From: Thermoplasmatota archaeon
Lineage (GTDB): Archaea; Thermoplasmatota; Thermoplasmata; Thermoplasmatales; Thermoplasmataceae
Length of the DNA stretch: 45,671 bases
Direction of reading: 5' to 3'
NCBI GenBank assembly: GCA_023489425.1
Contig: JAMDCG010000112.1
Location: forward strand, 1 to 45,671
Every line of letters begins with the position of its first letter. The stretch's first letter is position 1. The translations under genes and the position numbers were made by a program. Positions 17,617 through 26,243 of the stretch are shown here, piece after piece. Below the pieces are notes generated by a model. It was given only the letters and a program-made list of their open reading frames with translations. It had not been told where the DNA came from and searched no databases.

Positions 17617-18345
17617 TTACTTACTCTTTTCTATATTATTTTTTATAAATGACCTTTCAAGTACCTTATAATATTCATCCTTTCTGCCTATGCTGATCCA
17701 GTCGTTTCTGTCCATGATATTATATGAAACTCTGTTGCCTGCCTTTATGTAATTGTTTATTGAGTCTGTAAGTTCCACAGTAGACTGATCAAGAAATTGA
17801 ACAAAATCATTCTTGAAAAAATACAGGGCTGCTATTGCAAAATTTGACTTTGGATGCTGGGGTTTTTCCACCACTTCCCTGACAGTTTTGCTGCTCTCAT
17901 CCAGCACAGCGTTACCATATTTCTCCGGGTGATCTACCCGGAAAATGTTCAGGTTAGTACATCCAGAATTGCAGATTGTTTCGTAATAGGATGAGTTTGC
18001 AACCACCCCATCACCCGCATTAAGAACAAAATCCGAATTCCCTGCAGCCTGCGCAGCAATAAAAACTGCATTTCCGAAACCCTTCCTTTCCTTCTGAAAA
18101 ACTATCTCAAAGTCTTCAAAATTTGACTCCACATACAGCTTGCTCATCTGGTCTGCCGGATCAAGTACAAGTATTATCTTATTACAACCATACTTCCTGA
18201 GTCTTCGATAAACAACATCAATTACTGGCCTGAGAACAAGTCTATCATCGATTCTATCATAAATTGGCAACAGTTCTTTTCTGAATTTCCCGTCGAGTCC
18301 GGATCTCGTGCCAAGACCGGCCGCTGTAATTATACCGGTTACCAT
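17617..18345 (-). CDS. Sugar nucleotidyltransferase (UTP-glucose-1-phosphate uridylyltransferase-like)
   Basis: This 242-residue GT-A-like NTP-transferase activates a sugar-1-phosphate to a nucleotide sugar. The nucleotide loop is AAGLGTRSGLDGKFRKELLPI (about 8-28). FGNAVFIA, NAGDGVVAN (the metal-binding Asp region), VVEKPQHP and a final WISIGRKDEYYKV follow the family order. GalU-type activity is the best guess and would supply UDP-glucose to Agl3, encoded 6 kb away; dTTP specificity cannot be excluded. The start shares one base with the stop of the membrane-protein gene upstream, so the two are co-transcribed. Confidence 0.85.
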   Translation of the reverse strand: MVTGIITAAGLGTRSGLDGKFRKELLPIYDRIDDRLVLRPVIDVVYRRLRKYGCNKIILVLDPADQMSKLYVESNFEDFEIVFQKERKGFGNAVFIAAQAAGNSDFVLNAGDGVVANSSYYETICNSGCTNLNIFRVDHPEKYGNAVLDESSKTVREVVEKPQHPKSNFAIAALYFFKNDFVQFLDQSTVELTDSINNYIKAGNRVSYNIMDRNDWISIGRKDEYYKVLERSFIKNNIEKSK

Positions 18346-18728
18346 TATCTGTGTATTGTCACCCTGTTAAAATTACTTTTTATCCAGAATATTATGTAGG
18401 CTGCAGGAAATACATAGAAACCGGTAATCATCGTTATGTCAGCAATTCCTAAATATTTGGAGGAGTAAAAATCTGTCAATCCATTAAAATGAGCAGTGTT
18501 TGAAGAAATGAGGAAGGAAATAATAGCAAGAATAACGCCAATAAACTGGAATCTGCTGCCATCAAAATACAGCAGCAGGATACCATATGAAATCAGTATA
18601 ATTATGGCAAATATGGTAAGGCCAGTCAGGCTTTCTGGCACAAGATTACCCAACCTGAGTGAGAGTGAACCAATTAAAAGGCTGAGTGCTGATAATAAAA
18701 CAAGAGTTGAATAAATCTTTCTGTACAT
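18345..18728 (-). CDS. Small four-helix membrane protein, unknown function
   Basis: This 127-residue hydrophobic protein has four predicted membrane helices and short loops. No family is recognised. The frame is open upstream to 18782. I place the start at the ATG at 18728, because TTTAAA is centred about 24 nt before it (leaderless pattern) and the extension would add an odd Cys-rich leader. It is followed by the nucleotidyltransferase gene with a one-base overlap. A role in moving or anchoring a glycan precursor would fit that neighbour but is only inference. Confidence 0.65.
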   Translation of the reverse strand: MYRKIYSTLVLLSALSLLIGSLSLRLGNLVPESLTGLTIFAIIILISYGILLLYFDGSRFQFIGVILAIISFLISSNTAHFNGLTDFYSSKYLGIADITMITGFYVFPAAYIIFWIKSNFNRVTIHR

Positions 18729-18932
18729 AGAGCAGCATAGAGAGATAGGTTTAAAGATTGTTACATTGACACTAAACCTCATCGTTTGAGTGGAATTTTC
18801 ACTATCATGTTACTCCTTAGTTATGACAGCACTAAGAACTAAAACTAATGAAGAGCCAGGTGGTTAACATGAATAGTGGATAACGGTTTTAAAGGATAGA
18901 AAAGGGATAATAACATCTTTGTCATTTTGTTC

Positions 18933-19793
18933 ATGATCTTAATGTTTAACGGGTTCATGGAAAAATTATTGGCTGGAAAATGGATTGCTGGGCCATCTGT
19001 CGATGACGCCATAACTAGAGGGGAGAGATTCAGGAAAATTGGAATTGGGGCCATATTCAATTATCTGGGAGAGGCACTCACAGATTCAAACGATATAGAG
19101 GAAGCAACTGGTATTTATATCAGGATTCTTGACAAGATCGATGCTGGAGATGAAAAGTTCCAGATATCCATAAAGCCAACTCAAATTGGTCTATCAGTGA
19201 GTCCTGACCTTGCAAAGAAAAACCTTGAGAGAATAGTCAGCAAGGCTAAGGAAAAAAATATTTTCACGTGGATAGACATGGAAGAATCTGAACTTGTAGA
19301 TAAAACCATAGAGCTCTATAGAAGCCAGATTTCGACAGGTAACGTTGGTCTATGTGTCCAATCATACCTCAGGAGGACAAAAAAGGATGTGGAGGCACTT
19401 TCCAGTGAGGGCGGAATATTCAGGCTGGTAAAGGGAGCTTATACTGAGGACGAAAAGGTGGCATTCAAGACGAAAGATGAGATCAATAAGAATTATGAGG
19501 AAATTTTAGTCTATATGTTTGAAAACACAAAAATGTTTATGGTTGCAAGTCACGACGAGCTTATGATAGAGAAAGCAGTAAAATTAAGCGAGGAACATAA
19601 GAAAGAGGTCTGGTACGGAATGCTTAATGGAATCAGGAATCAGTACCTTATTGATCTTCAGAAAAGAGGCAAGATGGCTTTCTCCTACATTCCATTCGGA
19701 CAGAAATGGATTCAGTATTCAGTGAGAAGAATGCAGGAAGCTGGTCATATAAGCCTCCTGATGAAATCATTGCTTCACGGACAAAAGGTTTAG
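18933..19793 (+). CDS. Proline dehydrogenase
   Basis: This flavoenzyme of about 286 residues oxidises proline to pyrroline-5-carboxylate. Family motifs are KPTQIGLS (about 85-92), the middle strand SYLRRTKKD, RLVKGAYTE (about 170-178) and the C-terminal YIPFGQKWIQYSVRRMQE, whose Tyr and two Arg residues contact the proline carboxylate. Its length matches monofunctional ProDH and there is no fused P5C dehydrogenase. The frame opens at TTG 18927. ATG 18933 fits a TATA-like GATAATAA (about 18905-18912); ATG 18942 is a third option. It ends five bases before a palindromic operator serving the next gene. Confidence 0.88.
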   Translation: MILMFNGFMEKLLAGKWIAGPSVDDAITRGERFRKIGIGAIFNYLGEALTDSNDIEEATGIYIRILDKIDAGDEKFQISIKPTQIGLSVSPDLAKKNLERIVSKAKEKNIFTWIDMEESELVDKTIELYRSQISTGNVGLCVQSYLRRTKKDVEALSSEGGIFRLVKGAYTEDEKVAFKTKDEINKNYEEILVYMFENTKMFMVASHDELMIEKAVKLSEEHKKEVWYGMLNGIRNQYLIDLQKRGKMAFSYIPFGQKWIQYSVRRMQEAGHISLLMKSLLHGQKV

Positions 19794-19797
19794 ACTA

Positions 19798-19819
19798 TTG
19801 TCGAATATCAATTCGACAA
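19798..19819. promoter_or_regulatory. Perfect 9-bp inverted repeat (operator) with adjoining TATA box
   Basis: TTGTCGAAT and ATTCGACAA are perfect reverse complements separated by ATCA. The element directly abuts TATAAATA at 19821-19828, in the place of the TFB-recognition element. A TATA box centred at about 19824 predicts transcription start at about 19850, exactly at an in-frame GTG (19849). A protein on the palindrome would block or assist TBP/TFB. The downstream gene encodes an HTH protein, so autoregulation is the simplest reading. Confidence 0.7.
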
Positions 19820-19848
19820 ATATAAATAAAATAAAATCATCAGCGGTT

Positions 19849-20523
19849 GTGAACGTAGAAGAAAAGATAGCTGGGGAAATAGTTCTGTCTGAGACTCCAA
19901 ATGAAACTCTCAAGAAATGGAGGGAGGAATTTTCCATAACCAAAAGCGAACTTGCAAGGGAAATGAATGTCAGCCTTTCGATGATAAGTGATTATGAAAC
20001 TGGCAGGAGGCAGTCGCCTGGTGTTAATACAATAAGAAAATTTGTTTCTGCAATGATAAGAATAGAGACAAAACATGGAGGCACAATACTGAGACGATAC
20101 CGGTCTGGCGTGCCATACGAAGCCCTCATCGACATAAGGGATTATGATCGGGATATAAATCTTAAAACAATCATAAATAAGATAAAGGGTGTATCAGTGT
20201 CAGGAGCTCCAACTGACAGGTATGTAAGGGGGTACACAATAGTCAACGGGGTGAAGGCAATACTTTCATTTTCTTACAGTGAGTATAGTCTACTCTATGG
20301 ATGGTCCAGTCAGAGAGTCATCTTCTTTACTGATGTAAAGATGGGAAGAAGTCCCATGATCGCCATCAGGGTACACCCACTGAAGCCTGCTGCAGTTGTC
20401 TACGTAAAGGCAGATCGTGTTGATGAACTGGCAATCAAACTTTCAGAAGTTGAAAATATACCACTCATAACAACCGAAATGGATACAGATGAAATTTCCA
20501 GGCTAATATCAAACATAAAATGA
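19849..20523 (+). CDS. XRE-type HTH transcriptional regulator (COG1709-like)
   Basis: This protein has an HTH domain near residues 25-60 of the 224-residue form, SITKSELAREMNVSLSMISD then YETGRRQSPG, which is typical of Cro/CI-like proteins. An archaeal-specific C-terminal alpha/beta domain of about 130 residues follows, resembling COG1709 predicted regulators. The frame is open from TTG 19798. I choose GTG 19849, because the palindrome and TATA box lie between the two and leaderless initiation at 19849 fits the spacing. The ligand of the C-terminal domain is unknown. It follows the proline dehydrogenase gene and could regulate it as well as itself, but the only clear operator is its own. Confidence 0.85.
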   Translation: MNVEEKIAGEIVLSETPNETLKKWREEFSITKSELAREMNVSLSMISDYETGRRQSPGVNTIRKFVSAMIRIETKHGGTILRRYRSGVPYEALIDIRDYDRDINLKTIINKIKGVSVSGAPTDRYVRGYTIVNGVKAILSFSYSEYSLLYGWSSQRVIFFTDVKMGRSPMIAIRVHPLKPAAVVYVKADRVDELAIKLSEVENIPLITTEMDTDEISRLISNIK

Positions 20524-20606
20524 GTCTTTGAATTCAAATATACAACAACATTTCACAGTGTTAGCATATTCATTCTATGATTGAAGTTTATAGTACTTTG
20601 GAATTC

Positions 20607-21467
20607 TCAACCAAATATTTTTTTAATAATAAACTGGGGATCATATGGAATGAGGTCTTCCATCTTTTGACCTATACCTAGAAAATAGATCGGTTCCTTA
20701 AACATGTGTGCTATGGAAAATATGGCACCGCCTCTTGCATCGGTATCAAGCTTGTTTACAACTATGCCATCAAACTTTATGTCTTTCAGAAACGTGGTAG
20801 CCTGCTCTATGGCATCACTTGCAGCCATTGCATCCACCGTAAGGAATGTCAGGTCAGGCTTTGCAACACGCTTTATCTTTCTCATCTCATCCATCAGATT
20901 CCTGTTTGTCTGCATCCTCCCTGCAGTATCAATCAAAACAAAATCCAGGTTTCTCGCTCTCGCATGCTCAATGGCATCGAATGCTATTGCAGAAGGGTCA
21001 CTTCCCATTGTTTGGGATATTACACGTATTCCAAGCTCTTCACCGTGATATCTTATCTGTTCTATGGCCCCTGCCCTGAAAGTATCCGAGGCAGCAACAA
21101 CCACAGTTTTTCCCTTATTCTTAAGCATGTATGAAAGTCTGGCGATTGTGGTGGTCTTTCCGGTTCCATTAATACCAAGAAACATTACAATTAAAGGCTT
21201 CTTGTTCATATCAATGAGATTTATTTCCGGCTTAGCTTTTTGAAGAATTTCAAGCAGTATTTCTTTGAGACTCTCAATAGCCTCTATTCTGTTGAGTCTT
21301 TTCTGTTTTAAATGTTTCTTTTCAAATATATCCAGTATATATTCAACCGTTTCAAGGGAAACATCTGATTCAAGCAGTATTTCAAAATACTCATCCCTGA
21401 ATCTGGATAGCTCTATCTCGTCCTTGCTCCCTCTGAAAAGATTTCCGAGTTTCTCTCTAAGAGACAT
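20607..21467 (-). CDS. ftsY: Signal recognition particle receptor FtsY
   Basis: This 286-residue SRP-type GTPase docks SRP-ribosome complexes at the membrane. There is a short helical N domain (about 1-80) and no long acidic A domain. The G domain shows GINGTGKTT (98-106), DTFRAGAIEQ (128-137), DTAGR (180-184), NKLD (238-241) with TDARGG after it, and FLGIGQ near the end. The G4 motif has Asn where many homologues have Thr, a tolerated difference. It overlaps pfdA by 11 bases. The pfdA-ftsY pairing is common in archaea. Confidence 0.96.
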   Translation of the reverse strand: MSLREKLGNLFRGSKDEIELSRFRDEYFEILLESDVSLETVEYILDIFEKKHLKQKRLNRIEAIESLKEILLEILQKAKPEINLIDMNKKPLIVMFLGINGTGKTTTIARLSYMLKNKGKTVVVAASDTFRAGAIEQIRYHGEELGIRVISQTMGSDPSAIAFDAIEHARARNLDFVLIDTAGRMQTNRNLMDEMRKIKRVAKPDLTFLTVDAMAASDAIEQATTFLKDIKFDGIVVNKLDTDARGGAIFSIAHMFKEPIYFLGIGQKMEDLIPYDPQFIIKKIFG

Positions 21468-21873
21468 CTTCTTTCTGGCCTGAATTGATTGATTGAACTA
21501 TAGCCTGATATCTTCTGAGTGCTTCAGCTCGCTGGTCGTTCATGCTCTGGAGTGATTTCCTGACTTCCTCTATCTGTCCCTTGAGACGTTCTATTGTTAT
21601 TTCTGGCTTTTCTTCTATGAAGATGTCAGAGCCTATGGCTACCATTACTTCCTTCTCTCTTTCTATTCTCCCCTTGGCAAAAACACCTCCTCCCAGTGAT
21701 ATCAGGTTTTCTGTTGATTCTGATACTTCCTTTGACTGTAATACGCTGAGTGCTTTTCCATAGTCTTCTATTCCCTGCGTGAGTAGATTTATCTGCTTTT
21801 CTGAAGAATTTATAAAAGATTCCAGAAATTCCAGTTCTTCCCTTACATCAATTCTGTTCTCGTTATTTTCCAT
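21457..21873 (-). CDS. pfdA: Prefoldin alpha subunit
   Basis: This 138-residue chaperone subunit has two long coiled-coil helices (about 8-50 and 95-130) joined by a beta-hairpin core, visible as LISLGGGVFAKGRI and VMVAIGSDIFIEEK. It assembles with prefoldin beta to hand unfolded proteins to the thermosome, whose gene lies at 32347-33975. Its ATG follows the pgk stop with no gap and its end overlaps ftsY by 11 bases, so pgk-pfdA-ftsY form one operon. Confidence 0.93.
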   Translation of the reverse strand: MENNENRIDVREELEFLESFINSSEKQINLLTQGIEDYGKALSVLQSKEVSESTENLISLGGGVFAKGRIEREKEVMVAIGSDIFIEEKPEITIERLKGQIEEVRKSLQSMNDQRAEALRRYQAIVQSINSGQKEDVS

Positions 21874-23124
21874 TTATTCCACCTTCTCAAAATATTCCCT
21901 GCTTTCCCTCAATGACTCAAGTACAGGCATTGGCTCACCGGATAAATAGCTTATGAGTGCCCCACCACCCGTTGAGATGTGATCTATCCTGTTCTGAATA
22001 TTCAGGGCTTCAATTGCAGAAATTGTATGACCGCCTCCAGCTATTTTCATTGCGGTCGATGCAGCCACCTCTCTCAGGATCTCGAACGTTCCGAAGCTGT
22101 ACTGTTCAATTTCATACATTCCCATTGGGCCATTTATGAATATACTTTCTGCTTTTCTTATCTCCTCAGAGAACATTGCTATACTGTTAAGGCTTATGTC
22201 AGCAAGTATCTGATCATCGGGTATTTCCTCCCCTTTCTCAACTCTCTTGTTTGAAGGATTCAGGACAAAATCATCTGGAATAAGGATCCTTTCACGGTAT
22301 TTTTCAAGTAGTTCTCTGCATATCTTCAGATATGCTTCATACTTCTTATTGTTCTTTATAATGAAATCCTCATTCTTTTTGCCAATTTTATATCCAGAGG
22401 CCCAGAGGAAAGCATTTGCAACAACTCCACCTACGATTATATGATTAACGGTTCCCTTATGCAGGAACGATTCTGCAACAGTGATAGAATCTTCAATTTT
22501 AGCGCCTGCAAGTATGGCGAGATTTTTACTCGTGTCTCCCTTGAGAAACGCATTAAGGGCATCTGTTTCTCTCTGTATCAGGAGGCCTGCAATGTTGGGC
22601 ATCTTCCTTGAGAAACCTGTGAGGGATGTCTGGGACCTGTGGATAGCCGGGAAAGCATCATTCACGAAATAATCGCACACTTCTGATAGATTCCTGATAA
22701 AATTTGAATTTTCAACTGTTTCCTTATCCTCTGGCTCAAGAACAACATCCTCTGAGAAAAATCTGGTATTCTCCAGCATCAGAATTTCTCCATTTGACAT
22801 CTGCTTAATTGCCGATATGGCACTTGAACCGTAGAGTGAATCAATATACCTGACTCTGCGACCGAGCAACCTTTCAAGTTTCCTTGCATGATTCAACAGT
22901 GAAGTAAAATCGGTCTTTCCAGGTCTGCTCTGGTGAGCAAGAATAACCAGTTTTGAACCTTTCAAACGCTCGATTGTTGGAAGATGAGATCTGAATCTCG
23001 TATCACTCATAATCTCATTTGTCACTGGATGTATTGGCGAGTTCAGATCCAGCCTTAAAAGAACAGTCTTTCCGCTAAAGTCGAAATCGTCAAGTGTGAA
23101 GAAATCCCTTTGCCTCTGATCCAT
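21874..23124 (-). CDS. pgk: Phosphoglycerate kinase
   Basis: This 416-residue glycolytic/gluconeogenic enzyme interconverts 1,3-bisphosphoglycerate plus ADP with 3-phosphoglycerate plus ATP. The substrate-side motif LLRLDLNSPI is at about 21-30, with SDTRFRSHLPT, LAHQSRPG, LENTRFF, VNDAFPAIHR, the NGPMGMYE strand and the nucleotide-binding AGGGHT region. Length and motifs fit the archaeal type. AATTTATG about 25 nt upstream suggests a leaderless ATG at 23124. It is the first gene of the pgk-pfdA-ftsY operon and divergent from a Nudix gene. Confidence 0.96.
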   Translation of the reverse strand: MDQRQRDFFTLDDFDFSGKTVLLRLDLNSPIHPVTNEIMSDTRFRSHLPTIERLKGSKLVILAHQSRPGKTDFTSLLNHARKLERLLGRRVRYIDSLYGSSAISAIKQMSNGEILMLENTRFFSEDVVLEPEDKETVENSNFIRNLSEVCDYFVNDAFPAIHRSQTSLTGFSRKMPNIAGLLIQRETDALNAFLKGDTSKNLAILAGAKIEDSITVAESFLHKGTVNHIIVGGVVANAFLWASGYKIGKKNEDFIIKNNKKYEAYLKICRELLEKYRERILIPDDFVLNPSNKRVEKGEEIPDDQILADISLNSIAMFSEEIRKAESIFINGPMGMYEIEQYSFGTFEILREVAASTAMKIAGGGHTISAIEALNIQNRIDHISTGGGALISYLSGEPMPVLESLRESREYFEKVE

Positions 23125-23238
23125 ACAGACCCATAATGCCCTGAATACATAAATTAATTGTGAATCTATATAGTCCAGACATTGATTTTCTGCAATTGAT
23201 ATAAATCAACATTTTATAATAACATGTAATACTTAACA

Positions 23239-23670
23239 ATGGTTCACGAAAGTAGTTCCGGAATAGTTATTTTCAGAAGAATGAACGAAATTCAGTTTCT
23301 ATTCCTGATGAAAAAGGATGGTAATTTGGATTTTCCAAAGGGACATATAGAAAAGGGAGAAAATAAGACAGATGCAGCACTCAGGGAGACGCTCGAGGAG
23401 ACAGGAATAGAGTGCAAGATAATACCCGGGTTTGAAGAGAAGACAGATTACTATTTTTATTATGACAAGAACAACATCCATAAGGATCTAACCCTGTTTC
23501 TCGGGGAAGTTGATAAGAACATAAAGGTAAAAACATCAGAGGAGCACGAAGCCTATGTTTGGCTAAACTACGAGGAAACTTTAAAGTTTCTGAAGTTCGA
23601 TAATCAGAAAAACATAATCACTAAAGCCTACAACTTCATAAAAGAAAAATTATACGTGGAAAATAATTAA
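23239..23670 (+). CDS. Nudix hydrolase, diadenosine tetraphosphatase-like
   Basis: This 143-residue Nudix protein has a complete box: G at the start of GHIEKGENKTDAALRETLEE, then TGIE, matching Gx5Ex7REUxEExGU (about 35-58). SSGIVIFRR at the N-terminus and DFPKGH just before the box resemble the Ap4A hydrolase (NUDT2-like) group rather than ADP-ribose pyrophosphatases. TTTTATAAT at about 23214-23222 is a suitable TATA box for ATG 23239. Its stop overlaps the stop of the convergent membrane-protein gene (23667-23670). Confidence 0.85.
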   Translation: MVHESSSGIVIFRRMNEIQFLFLMKKDGNLDFPKGHIEKGENKTDAALRETLEETGIECKIIPGFEEKTDYYFYYDKNNIHKDLTLFLGEVDKNIKVKTSEEHEAYVWLNYEETLKFLKFDNQKNIITKAYNFIKEKLYVENN

Positions 23671-26126
23671 TTTCCACCGCCTGTGGGCATATTCTTTTTC
23701 TTCGCTCTCCATCTCCTGAATGCCCTGATTTCTAAATACAGGTCCGCAATCACGACGAGGACAACTATCAGGTCGAAAAGATAGAAATAGCCAACAAGGG
23801 GTGTTAATAATATCTTCAGCTGTGGCACGAGCGAGCCAGCATCCATGTCAACATAGAAATAAAGTAAGTTGTTAACCGCGTCCTGAACGGGTGGATCAGC
23901 TACAGAAAAACCGACCAATGGCCCAGTTGTATTCTCCTTAGTGTTATTGTTTTCATAGCTCACGATTGGATTTCCAAGTGTATAGAATCCTGGATTCCTG
24001 GTTATTACTGTAAAATTAAGATACAGCGTATTTCCTGGAGATAGTTTTGCATAAGTTGAACTTTCAGTCGATCCGGAAATTATATGAATGGAATTTCCGT
24101 ACTCTCTAACAAATCCAGTTTCATTTATAGACAGGTTCGTGAGTGTATCTGTGTCCCTGTTCGTAACTCCTATGGAAACAGCATGTTCGTTTGCAGTTAT
24201 GTTGGATATTCTATCTGAAACCTCCAGTTTAGCCGGGAAATTTGCATTTGTAACATAATTCACTTCATCCGGATTAATCATGCCCTTTGTATTTACCACT
24301 TTGGCATAGTTGCCGAAGTCTACTTCACTGGCAAGTGATTTGTTGTTAGTGTAACTGTAGAATTCATACTTGTTTATATTATTCATTTCCACCGGGAATC
24401 CTGTTACAATTAAAGACTCAGGAGTTCCTGAGAAGTTAAGACTGTGATCATAGTTTATCAGTTTGGCCAGGGTAAACGTATGTTTGTTTCCTGAGGACGT
24501 ATATACGTGATTCTGTTCAAAAATAGAAAGAGAGAATGTAAAATCGGATTTAGAATTAAAAAGTGTAGACAGTCCTGAAAAGCTGGACAGATCTGAAGTT
24601 ATTTCGCTTGAATGGATACTTCCACCCATCATCACAAATGAATCAATAGGACCATCTGCTGTTACTGAACTTAGATTTCCGTCCTGAATAGAACTCTTAA
24701 GGATCAAGCTAGACTGAGTATTTCCATAGAATGCACCATTATTTTCTACCAGTTTGTTCTCAATATTCCTGTAATCAGGAGTGAATGAGAATAAATAAAT
24801 CCCAACATCCGGTATATTAAGACTGCTCAGGCTGAGATTCAATGCCAGGACTGAATTTAGTGAACTGCCTCCTACCGATGACACAAAATTTTTAGCTGAT
24901 GAATAGGTGGAAGACTGCTGAGAATTTGAATAACCATCAGTGATAAACAGAATCATTCCTTCCGGGAGCAGGTTGAAAACCTGGGTTAACTCATTTGAAT
25001 TGAAGTCAGTAGCATGATACAGGTTATCAATACCTAATTGAGACAACAGATTAGAAACGTTGTATGTGACAAAATATGCGGACAGAATTGTTGAATTTGC
25101 AGCCATAAGTTCGCTTCCTGAGCTGCTGTTAGCTTGCATACTCCCATACACGCCATACTGTGACCCAGTTTTACCAATAAAACCACCGGCGAAGGAATAC
25201 GAACTGTTACCACGCGAATTCAAGCTAGAATCGGTATGGAGGACATTTGTAATAAAACCTGTCGCAAATGACTGTTCTAATGTAGTTTGCGCCACATCAC
25301 CTCTATTATTACTTTGATTACCTGAATGCATAATGGGTACAGAAAATGAAATTATGACAAGTAGTGTCAGAATGACTATTGCTGCCATTTTAGCAGTTTC
25401 CTTCGTTTCCTTAACCTGCTCAGTATTCATGGTCTTTGCAGGAGCCTTCTTCTCTCTCTTAGCATATCTATTAATTAGATATCCAACAAGCATAGCAACT
25501 ATGGCAACAATCAGGAAGTCTTCGATTGCCTGTATAAGTAACTCTTTGAAGATAATCGGCCCGTATGTTGACACTATTGTACTTATGGAGGAAGCTGAAA
25601 ATGAACCTGACGAACCGGAGAGTGGATTAGAAGTACCTTTTCCAAGGAAAGAGGAAATTGTACTGAGTATCCTTTGTACCAATGGCTCAGAAAGAATAGC
25701 AGTCATTGAGCTTCCCTTTGGAATTGGAGGGAGACCTGAATTAGTTACACCGCTTACCGAGGTTGAGGTAGATAGTTTCAACAATGAACTGATTGCGCTG
25801 GTTTCATTGAACAGTATGAAATACAGCGAGATACCCATTACTGTCAGTATTGATGCATATATAGAGATGGTTGATACAAAGGCTTTTCTGCCCTTTCTTG
25901 CCCCTATTCCAATTGCAATGCCGGTCAGTATAAATATGGGAATCAAAGTCATCTCCTTTAATGGATTCCCAAGGAGAAACAATAAAAGTCCTGAAATTAT
26001 AACAAAAGGGGTCCCAAGGGATGGTCCTATCCATTGGATCAGAGGACTGTAATAGACAGTTAGATAATAATAGCTTGAGAATAGAACGATCCCAAGTCCC
26101 AATAAGTATGATGTTAACTTACCCAC
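23667..26126 (-). CDS. Large multi-pass membrane protein with vWA-like ectodomain
   Basis: This 819-residue protein is unassigned. The N-terminus has about four membrane helices (7-105), then a Ser/Thr/Gly-rich loop (about 110-190). Two more helices follow (about 200-222 and 245-265), then a roughly 500-residue extracytoplasmic region and a final helix (about 772-798) with a basic tail. Within the ectodomain, MILFITDGYSNSQQS resembles the core strand of von Willebrand A domains, followed by a helix and a VGIYLFSFTP strand. A clear DxSxS MIDAS motif is lacking. Further on, a beta region (about 640-730) resembles CARDB/Ig-like domains (NFTVITRNPGFYTLGNP). Sequons are frequent. GTG 26126 is supported by a TATA-like TTTATAAT about 26 nt upstream. 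Confidence 0.7.
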   Translation of the reverse strand: MGKLTSYLLGLGIVLFSSYYYLTVYYSPLIQWIGPSLGTPFVIISGLLLFLLGNPLKEMTLIPIFILTGIAIGIGARKGRKAFVSTISIYASILTVMGISLYFILFNETSAISSLLKLSTSTSVSGVTNSGLPPIPKGSSMTAILSEPLVQRILSTISSFLGKGTSNPLSGSSGSFSASSISTIVSTYGPIIFKELLIQAIEDFLIVAIVAMLVGYLINRYAKREKKAPAKTMNTEQVKETKETAKMAAIVILTLLVIISFSVPIMHSGNQSNNRGDVAQTTLEQSFATGFITNVLHTDSSLNSRGNSSYSFAGGFIGKTGSQYGVYGSMQANSSSGSELMAANSTILSAYFVTYNVSNLLSQLGIDNLYHATDFNSNELTQVFNLLPEGMILFITDGYSNSQQSSTYSSAKNFVSSVGGSSLNSVLALNLSLSSLNIPDVGIYLFSFTPDYRNIENKLVENNGAFYGNTQSSLILKSSIQDGNLSSVTADGPIDSFVMMGGSIHSSEITSDLSSFSGLSTLFNSKSDFTFSLSIFEQNHVYTSSGNKHTFTLAKLINYDHSLNFSGTPESLIVTGFPVEMNNINKYEFYSYTNNKSLASEVDFGNYAKVVNTKGMINPDEVNYVTNANFPAKLEVSDRISNITANEHAVSIGVTNRDTDTLTNLSINETGFVREYGNSIHIISGSTESSTYAKLSPGNTLYLNFTVITRNPGFYTLGNPIVSYENNNTKENTTGPLVGFSVADPPVQDAVNNLLYFYVDMDAGSLVPQLKILLTPLVGYFYLFDLIVVLVVIADLYLEIRAFRRWRAKKKNMPTGGGN

Positions 26127-26180
26127 CGGTGCATATAATCAACCTTATTATAAATTTTACAATAATTTGAGCAAGAAAGG

Positions 26181-26198
26181 TCCAACCTTCAGGGAGGA
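26181..26198 (+). repeat. Left-end imperfect hairpin of the TnpB element
   Basis: TCCAACC and GGGAGGA pair around a TTCA loop with two central mismatches. The placement about 45 nt before tnpB matches the left-end hairpin of IS200/IS605-type elements. The mismatches may reflect decay of the TnpA recognition site. Confidence 0.5.
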
Positions 26199-26243
26199 GA
26201 TGAATTGCGAAAGTTTATTGGTATTTGTGTGACTGTGTAAGTA

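Noticed and set aside
25333..26052. 239-codon open frame on the plus strand
   Set aside because: It is antisense inside the 819-residue membrane-protein gene. Its hydrophobic translation mirrors membrane-helix codons of the real gene, and no promoter or ribosome-binding site precedes it.
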